Positions 20,057 through 27,909 of a stretch of DNA of 64,000 nucleotides are shown one piece after another. Position numbers and translations under genes: made by a program. Below the pieces are notes generated by a model. It was not told where the DNA came from, searched no databases, and saw nothing but the letters and a program-made list of their open reading frames with translations. Origin of the DNA: Sphingobium phenoxybenzoativorans (lineage in GTDB: Bacteria; Pseudomonadota; Alphaproteobacteria; Sphingomonadales; Sphingomonadaceae); the NCBI RefSeq assembly GCF_001757355.1, contig NZ_MINO01000003.1:110421-174420 (forward strand), in the 5' to 3' direction. Position 1 is the first letter of the stretch. Every line of letters starts with the position of its first letter.

Positions 20057-21229
20057 CTATCTATCTGAATGATCGATTTCATACAGGATCGCATCCGCAT
20101 GCTGACCCGCCAGAGGGATATCGTGCCGCAGCCCCATGCGTTGTCCGTCGAGTTCGATCGGCAGGCCCGGCAGGCGGGTTGCCTCACCACCTGGAAGGGT
20201 TACGTCCATCAGACCACCGGACGCTGTAAGGTGCGGGTCATCAAACAATTCGTCGGGCCGCGCGATCGGTGCGAATGGCAGTCCCAACCCGTCTAACTTC
20301 GCGATCAGAGTTTCGCGGGGTATCGCCCTGAACAACGCACGCACCTGTGGCAGAATGATGTCGCGGGCCAGCACCCGCTGATTATTCAGCGCATAATCGG
20401 GGTTTTCGCCCAAATCCTGCAGTGCAAACGCATCGCAAAACTGCCGCCACTGGCTGTCGCTCACGACTCCTACGAACAGTTGCTCATCATCCCGCAAAGT
20501 TTCGAATACATCATATATCGCCCAGGCGGAGATTCGCACAGGCATGGGTTGCGCTGCCTGTCCTGTGACGGCTTTTTGCGCCATATGCTGGCCGACCAGG
20601 AATGCGGTCGTTTCATACAGAGCGCACTTGACCTCTCCGCCCTTGCCCGTCCTGTGCCGGCGCTCCAGCGCAGCCAGCACCCCGATCACGCCAAACATGC
20701 CGCCGGTGATATCCACAACAGAGGAGCCTGCGCGCAGCGGCCGTCCGGGAGGACCGGTCATATAGGCAAGGCCACCCATCATCTGCGTAACTTCATCCAG
20801 CGCGGTACGGTGCTCATAGGGTCCGTTGAGGAACCCCTTGGCCGAACAATAGATGAGACCGGGATTTTCCGCCGACAGCGAATCATAACCCAGCCCCAGC
20901 TTGGCAAGGGTTCCCGGACGAAAATTCTCGATCAGGATATCGGAGCGCAAGGCGAGCTTGCGCGCAGTCTCCAGGCCGCTTTCCGATTTCAGATCGAGGC
21001 AAATACTGCGCTTGTTACGGTTGAACATCGGGAAATATCCAGCGCCTGAGCCAAGCAGGCTACGCGTCTTGTCCCCACCTTCCGGCTCCACCTTCACGAC
21101 ATCGGCGCCAAGGTCGGCAAGGATCACCCCCACCGATGGTCCCATGACCATATGAGAGAATTCCACCACCCGGATACCGGCCAGCGGCAAATTTTCTGTC
21201 GTCACCTTCTTGAGACTCCTACTCGACAT
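20057..21229 (-). CDS. CaiB/BaiF family (class III) CoA-transferase
   Basis: A 390-residue family III CoA-transferase. IRVVEFSHMVMGPSVGVILA, GADVVKVEPEGGD and NRNKRSICLDL are the N-terminal family blocks; Asp145 in TALDEVTQMMGG matches the catalytic aspartate that carries the acyl group. Family members move CoA to formate, carnitine, citramalate, itaconate and related acids. Start 21229 is the first Met that leaves a normal N terminus. It is divergent from the HMG-CoA-lyase-like gene over a 47-base gap, a pairing seen in pathways that activate and then cleave a branched hydroxy acid. Confidence 0.92.
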   Translation of the reverse strand: MSSRSLKKVTTENLPLAGIRVVEFSHMVMGPSVGVILADLGADVVKVEPEGGDKTRSLLGSGAGYFPMFNRNKRSICLDLKSESGLETARKLALRSDILIENFRPGTLAKLGLGYDSLSAENPGLIYCSAKGFLNGPYEHRTALDEVTQMMGGLAYMTGPPGRPLRAGSSVVDITGGMFGVIGVLAALERRHRTGKGGEVKCALYETTAFLVGQHMAQKAVTGQAAQPMPVRISAWAIYDVFETLRDDEQLFVGVVSDSQWRQFCDAFALQDLGENPDYALNNQRVLARDIILPQVRALFRAIPRETLIAKLDGLGLPFAPIARPDELFDDPHLTASGGLMDVTLPGGEATRLPGLPIELDGQRMGLRHDIPLAGQHADAILYEIDHSDR

Positions 21230-21242
21230 TTGGCCATTTTGA

Positions 21243-21258
21243 TATATAAGTAATACAA
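21243..21258 (-). promoter_or_regulatory. shared 16-bp motif, copy 1 (candidate GntR operator)
   Basis: Read on the minus strand this is TTGTATTACTTATATA. It differs at one base from TTGTACTACTTATATA at 25679-25694. It contains the small inverted repeat GTA-n-TAC, typical of GntR-family sites, and sits in the 47-base divergent promoter between the CoA-transferase and lyase genes. Confidence 0.55.
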
Positions 21259-21276
21259 ATAAGCAAGGGCGAGAAT

Positions 21277-22236
21277 ATGAGTCATCACACTGCCGGCATC
21301 GATATATTGGTAAGCGAGGTAGGGCCACGCGACGGCCTGCAAAGCATCCCTTCGATCATGCCGACGGAAGCGAAGAAAGCCTGGATCTCTGCCGCAGCGG
21401 ACGCAGGTCTACGGGAGATTGAGGTGGGCAGCTTCGTTCCCGCCAAGCTGCTCCCGCAACTCGCCGACACCGCAGAAATCGTCGCCCATGCAAAGACGAT
21501 CCCCGGCCTGACTGTTGCCGTACTTGTGCCCAATGCGCGTGGCGCGGAGGCAGCGATCGCCGCAGGCGCCGACAAGATTACCTTGCCATTATCGGTATCG
21601 GAAACGCACAGCCTCGCCAATCTTCGCCGCACTCACGAACAGGTGATCGACGAAGCTGTGTCCATTGCCGGCCTTATCCGTGCGCAGCCCGTAAACCGTC
21701 GCCCGCATTTTGAAGGCAGCCTGTCGACCGTATTTGGCTGCACGTTGGAGGGCGCAATTCCCGATGCGCAGATCGCGCGGCTTGCCGCTGCTCTTATGGA
21801 CGCGGGCTGCGATGAAGTGGGCCTGTCGGACACCACCGGCTATGCGGACCCTGCGGCGGTGAAACGGCTGATAACCCTTGTTCGCAATGTCGTCGGCGAT
21901 GCAGCGCTTACGGGCATCCACCTCCACAACACGCGCGGTCTTGGACTCGCCAATGCGCTCGCAGCGCTTGAGGCCGGCCTTACTACGCTGGACTCATCGC
22001 TCGGCGGGATAGGCGGATGTCCGTTTGCGCCAGGCGCCAGCGGCAATATCGTCACCGAAGATCTGGTGTTCATGCTGGAAGCGATGGGGCTTCGGACGGG
22101 CATCGATATTGAAAGACTTCTGAAAGTGCGGGAGATCGTCTCGGCCGCTCTGCCGGAGGAGGATATGTACGGTTTTCTGCCGGACGCTGGATTGCCCCTG
22201 GGCTTCGCGCCCCCGAAGCAGATGGAGTATGTGTGA
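21277..22236 (+). CDS. hydroxymethylglutaryl-CoA lyase-like enzyme
   Basis: A 319-residue DRE-TIM metallolyase. VSEVGPRDGLQ (R18, D19) starts the barrel, H215 and H217 in GIHLHNTRGLGLAN bind the metal, and C248 in GGIGGCPFAPGASGN is the active-site cysteine loop. The family cleaves 3-hydroxy-3-methylglutaryl-CoA, and relatives cleave other 3-hydroxyacyl-CoA esters by retro-aldol reaction. The CoA-transferase partner and the LeuCD-like hydratase suggest a citramalyl-CoA-type substrate as an alternative to leucine catabolism; no other leucine-pathway genes are nearby. Confidence 0.9.
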   Translation: MSHHTAGIDILVSEVGPRDGLQSIPSIMPTEAKKAWISAAADAGLREIEVGSFVPAKLLPQLADTAEIVAHAKTIPGLTVAVLVPNARGAEAAIAAGADKITLPLSVSETHSLANLRRTHEQVIDEAVSIAGLIRAQPVNRRPHFEGSLSTVFGCTLEGAIPDAQIARLAAALMDAGCDEVGLSDTTGYADPAAVKRLITLVRNVVGDAALTGIHLHNTRGLGLANALAALEAGLTTLDSSLGGIGGCPFAPGASGNIVTEDLVFMLEAMGLRTGIDIERLLKVREIVSAALPEEDMYGFLPDAGLPLGFAPPKQMEYV

Positions 22237-22922
22237 TGAGCCAGATCGTGGGCACGAGAATGATTTCAGACGGAAAGACAGCGCGCCAGATCTTCGAGGA
22301 AGTCATGGCGAACCCTGCGCGCTCCAAGTTCGGCTTTGGTGAAAAACTCGCAATCGTGAATGTCGACTTCCAGAATGCCTATACGCGGATCGACGAGTTC
22401 AAGACGGCTTACGAAACCGACCCGTTGCAGATCGCCCATGCCAACACAATCTCTCGCCTCGCTCGCGCGAAAGGCATGCCCGTCGTCTGGACTCATGTCG
22501 CCTATATGGATGACGCGAGCGATGCAGGCATATGGGGTACGCGCACCAATACGCCTGACAGCCTGCAGAATATCAAGATCAATTCCCGCCGCCATGCCTT
22601 TGACGACCGGTGCGAGATCGATGAGGCAAAGGATGCGATCTATACCAAGCGCATGCCGTCGGCCTTTTTTGAAACGCCCCTGCAAAGCCTGCTGGTCTGG
22701 CACAAGGTCGACACGGTGGTAGTGACAGGCGGCTCCACGTCCGGGTGCGTCCGGGCTACAGCGGTGGACAGCTTGAGCCGCGGCTATCGCACCATCGTCC
22801 CGATCGAGACCTGCGCGGACAAGCATGAAAGCTATCACTTCGCCAATCTGACCGACCTTCAGCTCAAATATGCCGATGTCGAGCCGGTGCAGACGGTGAT
22901 TGATTGGCTGGAGGCTCGTTAA
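22236..22922 (+). CDS. isochorismatase-superfamily amidohydrolase (N-carbamoylsarcosine amidase/maleamate amidase-like)
   Basis: A 228-residue cysteine hydrolase. The catalytic triad is visible: Asp44 in IVNVDFQNAY, Lys138 in YTKRMPSAF and Cys171 in GGSTSGCVRATAVDS. The C-terminal HFANLTDLQLKYADV resembles the NicF/N-carbamoylsarcosine-amidase branch, whose members release ammonia from half-amides or carbamoyl compounds. ATG 22236 overlaps the lyase stop (TGATG), with GGAG 8 bases upstream. The position between the lyase and two imidase-like genes suits a half-amidase step. Confidence 0.88.
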   Translation: MSQIVGTRMISDGKTARQIFEEVMANPARSKFGFGEKLAIVNVDFQNAYTRIDEFKTAYETDPLQIAHANTISRLARAKGMPVVWTHVAYMDDASDAGIWGTRTNTPDSLQNIKINSRRHAFDDRCEIDEAKDAIYTKRMPSAFFETPLQSLLVWHKVDTVVVTGGSTSGCVRATAVDSLSRGYRTIVPIETCADKHESYHFANLTDLQLKYADVEPVQTVIDWLEAR

Positions 22923-23797
22923 TGCGCGAGGGCGAGAAAGATCCCAGCCTTTACGACTTCCGCCCCTATCGCGGGCGGCCCAAGCTGAATTGGCCGGATG
23001 GAAAACAGGTGGCGGTGTGGGTATCGCCCAATATCGAATTTTATGAGCTTGATCCGCCCGCCAACCCGCACCGCAAAAGCTGGACGAAGCCGCATCCCGA
23101 TGTCGTCGGCTACAGCCATCGGGACTATGGCAATCGCGTCGGCCACTGGCGCATGGCGGAAGTGATGACAAAACACGGCTTCCCCGGATCGGTCAGCCTG
23201 TCAGTCGCAATGTGCCAGCATCTTCCGCAGATTGTGGAGGACGCCAATGCGCGGGGCTGGGAATTCTTCAGCCACGGCATTTACAACACCCGCTACAGCT
23301 ACGGCATGGACGAAGCGCAGGAGCGTGCGCTGATCGAGGATTCGATCAAGACCGTGCGCGATGCGACCGGTCAGACGATCAAGGGATGGCTTGCCCCCGC
23401 CTTGACCCATACTCCGCGCACGCTTGATCTTATCGCCGAATATGGTCTCAGCTACACCTGCGACCTCTATCACGACGATCAGCCTGGCGAGGTCCATGTG
23501 AAGCAGGGGCGGCTGATCTCCATGCCCTACAGCCTGGAGGTCAACGATCATTACGGCTTCTTCGTTTATAATATGAGTCCCCGCGAATATGCCGACACGC
23601 TGATCCGGCAATATCAGAGGCTAGCGGATGAAGGCGGCACGGTGATGTGCATTCCTCTCCATGCCTATCTGATCGGACAACCACATAGGATCGGCCCTTT
23701 TGAGGAGGTGCTCAAACATATCGCTGCTGATGGCCGCGCTTGGATAACCCGCAGCGGCGACATTGCAGACCACTATATGCGTGAGGTGACGGCATGA
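22922..23797 (+). CDS. PuuE-like polysaccharide deacetylase-fold hydrolase 1
   Basis: A 291-residue NodB-fold protein of the allantoinase PuuE/cyclic-imide-hydrolase branch rather than a true chitin deacetylase. It lacks the TFDDG motif and instead has SPNIEFYE, the signature YGNRVGHWRM and GWEFFSHGIYNT, as in PuuE. ATG 22922 shares a base with the previous stop (TAATG) and follows GGAGG. Enzymes of this branch open hydantoin-like and imide rings. No signal peptide, so cytoplasmic. Confidence 0.88.
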   Translation: MREGEKDPSLYDFRPYRGRPKLNWPDGKQVAVWVSPNIEFYELDPPANPHRKSWTKPHPDVVGYSHRDYGNRVGHWRMAEVMTKHGFPGSVSLSVAMCQHLPQIVEDANARGWEFFSHGIYNTRYSYGMDEAQERALIEDSIKTVRDATGQTIKGWLAPALTHTPRTLDLIAEYGLSYTCDLYHDDQPGEVHVKQGRLISMPYSLEVNDHYGFFVYNMSPREYADTLIRQYQRLADEGGTVMCIPLHAYLIGQPHRIGPFEEVLKHIAADGRAWITRSGDIADHYMREVTA

Positions 23798-24714
23798 GCC
23801 TGGAACCCGAATATCTGGAATATCCGCTGCGCAGACAGGGGATGGACCATGATTATTATGGCTATGCCAGCCTGTTTGACCGGCCACCGATCGCCTGGCC
23901 ATCAGGCAAGAGTGTCGCGGTAGCGATTGTTGTCAATCTGGAATGGTTCCCGATCCTTCCGGCCGACAAGCCGTTCCGCGCGCCGGGCCATATGGTCACG
24001 CCCTATCCCGACTATCGCCATTACACCTCGCGGGAATATGGCACTCGGGTCGGATTCTACCGCATGCTTGATGCATTCGCGAAGTCTGGAGCAAAGGTGT
24101 CCGTTGCGGCAAACAGCGCCATCGGGGAACGCTATCCGCAAATAATCGCAGACATTGTTGACGCTGGCCATGAAATCATCGCCCACTCAACAGACATGAA
24201 TGGCGCCATCGCCACTGGGCTTGCCGAGGACGAAGAACACGCTCTGATCACAGCGTCGCTCGATGCCCTCGAAACGGCAAGCGGCGCGCGGCCGCGTGGC
24301 TGGATGTCGATCGCGCGATCGCAATCGTTCAACACCGCCCGGCTTCTGGCGGAAGCCGGCGTCTCCTACATGTGCGACTGGGTGAATGATGAACTGCCCT
24401 ATCGCTTTACGACGGCAGCGGGCGACCTGATCAACATACCGGTCAATCATGAATTGTCGGACCGCCAGATCATTACAGTCCAGCAGAACTCAGCCGACTC
24501 GTGGGTTCAACAGATGCAGGATGCGCACGCATTTTTGACGGCGGAGGCAAAAATATTTGGCGGGCGAATGCTGCCGATCAATGTCACCCCTTATATTATG
24601 GGACTGCCATACCGCATGGGCGCATTTGAACGGCTGCTCGGCTGGCTCGCGGCGCAACCGGATACCGCATTCCACACGACTGGCGAGATTGCAGACGCGC
24701 TGGCCCCGGCCTAG
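23794..24714 (+). CDS. PuuE-like polysaccharide deacetylase-fold hydrolase 2
   Basis: A 306-residue paralogue of the preceding gene, coupled to it by a four-base ATGA overlap. It shares YGTRVGFYRM and the histidine block GHEIIAHSTD (H131), but the metal-site surroundings differ (VVNLEWFP in place of SPNIEFYE; HSTDMNG in place of HGIYNT). The pair may act on two ring substrates, or form a hetero-oligomer. No secretion signal. It is the last gene of the HMGL-amidase-deacetylase operon. Confidence 0.87.
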   Translation: MSLEPEYLEYPLRRQGMDHDYYGYASLFDRPPIAWPSGKSVAVAIVVNLEWFPILPADKPFRAPGHMVTPYPDYRHYTSREYGTRVGFYRMLDAFAKSGAKVSVAANSAIGERYPQIIADIVDAGHEIIAHSTDMNGAIATGLAEDEEHALITASLDALETASGARPRGWMSIARSQSFNTARLLAEAGVSYMCDWVNDELPYRFTTAAGDLINIPVNHELSDRQIITVQQNSADSWVQQMQDAHAFLTAEAKIFGGRMLPINVTPYIMGLPYRMGAFERLLGWLAAQPDTAFHTTGEIADALAPA

Positions 24715-24733
24715 CGCGCCTTGCCTGATGCGT

Positions 24734-25498
24734 TCAGACGGTTACGCCGTGAAGGTCCAGCCGTATCTGATAACGATCCGGGCGGAAATGCGCCTGGACA
24801 TGCTGGATCGGCCGTTTGTTTGCGTCATAGACGGTGCGGTTGACCCTCAACAACGCCGATCCGATATCCACTTGAAGCAGTGATGCAAATGCAGCGTCGG
24901 CCAGCGTAGCGGAAATCGTCTGTTCCGCCGCGCCGATACGGATGCCCGCTTCCCTTATCAACGCAAGCATCGGCGTTTTTCTTAGCGCAGCGCGTGTCAG
25001 CTTCACCCCCAAGGCGCCCGGCACATGCGTCACGAAATGGCCGAGCGGCGCATCATCCTGCCAGCGGACACGAACAGCCCGCACAAGGTCCGCGCCCGGC
25101 GCGACATCAAGGGTCGCATCCATCGGCGGCGCGGCCGGGACCGTTTCCAGATCAATCAGTTTGACCTGCGTATTGCGGCCGAATGCAATCAACGATTCCA
25201 GCGCTTGGTCGATATCGCCTTCAATTGGTTTTGCAGGCGGCCGGAACGTGACGATGGTGCCGACCCGCTGCTTGCGCGCGACAAGCCCGGCCTGAGCCAG
25301 TTCATCCAGCGCCCGCCGCGCGGTGATGCGGGACACGCCGAAGCTGTCCGACAATTCCTGTTCCGTCGGCAGCCGTGACCCGACTTCCCGTTCCCCCGTG
25401 GCGATTTCGCCGCGAAGCTGAAGAAATATCTGATGATAGAGCGGCACCGGCTGATGCCTGTCGACGCCAGCGGTCACCTCATCGGCCCGTTTAGGCAT
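24734..25498 (-). CDS. GntR-family transcriptional regulator with UTRA domain
   Basis: A 254-residue HutC-subfamily regulator. The winged helix (about 12-80) contains RLPTEQELSDSFGVSRITAR, and a UTRA ligand-binding domain (about 95-250) follows. Start 25498 is supported by AGGGGG upstream; the frame runs on to 25513. It faces the leuC-like gene divergently and converges with the deacetylase operon, so it is the natural regulator of both operons. The 16-bp motif near 25680 and its twin at 21243 are its likely operators. Confidence 0.9.
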   Translation of the reverse strand: MPKRADEVTAGVDRHQPVPLYHQIFLQLRGEIATGEREVGSRLPTEQELSDSFGVSRITARRALDELAQAGLVARKQRVGTIVTFRPPAKPIEGDIDQALESLIAFGRNTQVKLIDLETVPAAPPMDATLDVAPGADLVRAVRVRWQDDAPLGHFVTHVPGALGVKLTRAALRKTPMLALIREAGIRIGAAEQTISATLADAAFASLLQVDIGSALLRVNRTVYDANKRPIQHVQAHFRPDRYQIRLDLHGVTV

Positions 25499-25678
25499 CG
25501 ATCCCCCTCTCACTCATTGTTGCCCCGCTCGCGCATAGCACTGAGTCACAACATATAACAATTCGTAGTTCGCATGACGCACTGTTCGTGAAGCCGGCTG
25601 GTGGCGGGCTCCGCCTGCCTAAAACCACCCGGCAAAGATTGCACATTTATGTATTGTGCTATCTATATAACAATTATA

Positions 25679-25694
25679 TTGTACTACTTATATA
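25679..25694 (+). promoter_or_regulatory. shared 16-bp motif, copy 2 (candidate GntR operator)
   Basis: TTGTACTACTTATATA lies in the AT-rich 252-base divergent region between the GntR gene and the leuC-like gene, 56 bases before the leuC-like start. It matches the reverse complement of 21243-21258 at 15 of 16 bases. ACAAT-TAT-ATTGT, another inverted repeat, overlaps its left edge (25670-25682). Confidence 0.55.
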
Positions 25695-25750
25695 CCAAAT
25701 AAGCGATTCTAAAGCAGCGATGGGGCACCCCAAAGCCGCTCAGGGGGACA

Positions 25751-27208
25751 ATGGAACACAGCGCCGGAAATTTGATCGAAAAGGAAACCGCGCCCGGAAA
25801 TCGGGCGGGAAGGACGCTGTTCGACAAAATCTGGACAATCCACCAGGCGGCGGAAATCAATTCTGAAACCGACCTTATTCTGATCGACCGGGTCCTGCTG
25901 CATGAGCGCACCGGGGCGATTGCGCTAAAAAGCCTGGCCGCTGCCGGGCGGGAGGTGCTGGCCCCGTCGCAGGTATTTGTGACGATGGATCATGTTGTCG
26001 ATACGCTTCCGGGGCGGACAGACGCCACCAGCATGCCGACCGGTACAGACTTCATCGTCGCCACGCGGGAGTTTGCCACCCGCGCGGGCATTACCCTGTT
26101 CGATCTTGGCGATCCGGACCAGGGGATCGGCCATGTTATTTCACCAGAACTTGGAATAGTCCTGCCTGGGACAACCCTAGTCTGTCCGGATAGCCATACC
26201 TGTTCACAAGGCGCATTGGGCGCGCTTGCTTGGGGCATAGGATCAACCGCCGCCGAGCATGCGCTTGCCACATCCACGCTGCGGGTGAAGCGTCCCCGGA
26301 CGATGCGTATAACCATCGACAGCGTGCTGGCGGCGGGCGTGACCGCCAAAGATCTGGCGCTGTATCTGCTGCATCGTTTCGGGTCCGCTGGTGGCGCAGG
26401 CCACATCGTCGAATATGCTGGGACGGCCGTCACCGCACTCGACGTGGAAGCGCGTCTCACCCTTTGCAACATGGCGACCGAATTTGGCGCTTTCTCCGCG
26501 ATAATTGCGCCCGACGACAAGGTTTTCGCATTCCTGAAAGGCCGCCCATATGCGCCCGGCGACGCGGATTGGGCTGCGGCGATAGCGTCCTGGAAAGAAC
26601 TTCGCAGCGATGAGGACGCGACATTCGATGCCGAACATCGGATCGATGCCGCAGAAGTAACCCCCATGGTGACGTGGGGCATCAGCCCACAGCAGGCAGT
26701 CCCACTCGACGCAAGCATACCCCATTTTGCGGATGTTGCGGCGCGTGATCCGCGCGAACTCTATGACCGGGCGCTTGCCTATATGGATCTTGCCCCGGCC
26801 AAACCGATGATCGGCCTGCCCATCGACGCCGCCTTTATCGGATCCTGCACCAACAGCCGTATTTCCGACCTGCGTAGAGCAGCGAAGATATTGGCTGGAC
26901 GAAAGATCGCACCAGGCGTCACCGCCATCTGCGTCCCCGGATCGACGCGCGTCCGTGAGCAGGCCCAAGATGAAGGGTTGGACCAAATATTCCTCGATGC
27001 CGGGTTTGAGTGGCGCGAGTCCGGCTGCTCGATGTGCTTTTACGCGGGCGGAGAAAGCTTCGGCCACCGGCAACGCGTCATCAGTTCAACCAATCGCAAT
27101 TTCGAAAGCCGGCAAGGTCCCGAAACGCGAACCCATCTCGCATCACCGGAAACCGTGGCCGCCTCTGCAGTCATGGGCGCGATCGCCGATCCGCGGGGGT
27201 TCGCGTGA
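25751..27208 (+). CDS. aconitase-family hydratase large subunit (LeuC-like)
   Basis: A 485-residue LeuC/aconitase-family protein. The 4Fe-4S ligands are C366 (FIGSCTNSR), C426 and C429 (GCSMC). VCPDSHTCSQGALGALAWGIG and SSTNRNFESRQG are substrate- and cluster-site blocks. Compared with biosynthetic LeuC, the segment after CSMC is changed (FYAGGESFGHRQRV), and the neighbours are catabolic, not leu genes. Relatives include maleate/citraconate hydratases and dimethylmaleate hydratase. GGGGG precedes the ATG. Its stop overlaps the small-subunit start. Confidence 0.88.
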   Translation: MEHSAGNLIEKETAPGNRAGRTLFDKIWTIHQAAEINSETDLILIDRVLLHERTGAIALKSLAAAGREVLAPSQVFVTMDHVVDTLPGRTDATSMPTGTDFIVATREFATRAGITLFDLGDPDQGIGHVISPELGIVLPGTTLVCPDSHTCSQGALGALAWGIGSTAAEHALATSTLRVKRPRTMRITIDSVLAAGVTAKDLALYLLHRFGSAGGAGHIVEYAGTAVTALDVEARLTLCNMATEFGAFSAIIAPDDKVFAFLKGRPYAPGDADWAAAIASWKELRSDEDATFDAEHRIDAAEVTPMVTWGISPQQAVPLDASIPHFADVAARDPRELYDRALAYMDLAPAKPMIGLPIDAAFIGSCTNSRISDLRRAAKILAGRKIAPGVTAICVPGSTRVREQAQDEGLDQIFLDAGFEWRESGCSMCFYAGGESFGHRQRVISSTNRNFESRQGPETRTHLASPETVAASAVMGAIADPRGFA

Positions 27209-27870
27209 TGGAACCGTTCACAACCCTGACGGCCATCGCCGCACCATTGTTGCGCGACAATATCGATACGGACGCGATCATCCCCTCTCGCGAGATGCGG
27301 TCTGTAACGAAAACGGGGCTGGCGGACGGACTGTTCGCGGGTTGGCGCTATTCCGGCGTGAGTTCGCGGGAACCTGACCCGGATTTCATCCTGAACGATC
27401 CGCGTTTCGCGCCTGCCCGCATCCTCCTGTCGGGCGCGAATTTCGGATGCGGTTCCAGCCGAGAACACGCAGTCTGGGCGCTGGCCGAATTTGGATTCCG
27501 CGCCATCATCGCCGAATCCTTCAATCCCATTTTCCGCGGCAATTGCGTGAATAACGGCATTGTCCCCGTGGAGTTGGGCTGTGACGCCATCGCACGCATA
27601 GCGGCATCACTCGGCCATTGGCCCGCAAACCAGCAGGTCACAGTCGACCTTCAGCGCTGCACAGTCAGCACTGCTCAGAGCGATCTCTGGCAATTCCAGA
27701 TCGATGACGAAGCGCAGGAGATGCTGCTCGGCGGCATGGACGCAATCGAACTGACGCTGACCAGGCGGGACGCGATCGACCGGGCAAGAGCCGCCGACCG
27801 GCTCAGGCGGCCCTGGATCTACTTGGAACAAGGAAGGGAAGACTCCGCAAAGGAGCAAATAACGAACTGA
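27208..27870 (+). CDS. aconitase-family hydratase small subunit (LeuD-like)
   Basis: A 220-residue swivel-domain partner of the preceding gene. LLRDNIDTDAIIPSREM and GANFGCGSSREHAVWAL are the LeuD signatures; FRAIIAESFNPIFRGNCVNNGI closes the active site. ATG 27208 overlaps the leuC-like stop by one base; the frame is open much further upstream inside that gene. Together the two should form a heterodimeric hydro-lyase acting on an unsaturated dicarboxylic acid. Confidence 0.88.
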   Translation: MEPFTTLTAIAAPLLRDNIDTDAIIPSREMRSVTKTGLADGLFAGWRYSGVSSREPDPDFILNDPRFAPARILLSGANFGCGSSREHAVWALAEFGFRAIIAESFNPIFRGNCVNNGIVPVELGCDAIARIAASLGHWPANQQVTVDLQRCTVSTAQSDLWQFQIDDEAQEMLLGGMDAIELTLTRRDAIDRARAADRLRRPWIYLEQGREDSAKEQITN

Positions 27871-27909
27871 TTGGGAACAAAACATCAGATACAGTGGAGG
27901 TGACACGAT

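Noticed and set aside
25751..27870. Biosynthetic leuCD
   Set aside because: No leuA or leuB nearby, an altered segment after the CSMC motif and a catabolic neighbourhood favour a different hydratase; not excluded, so no leu symbols were given.
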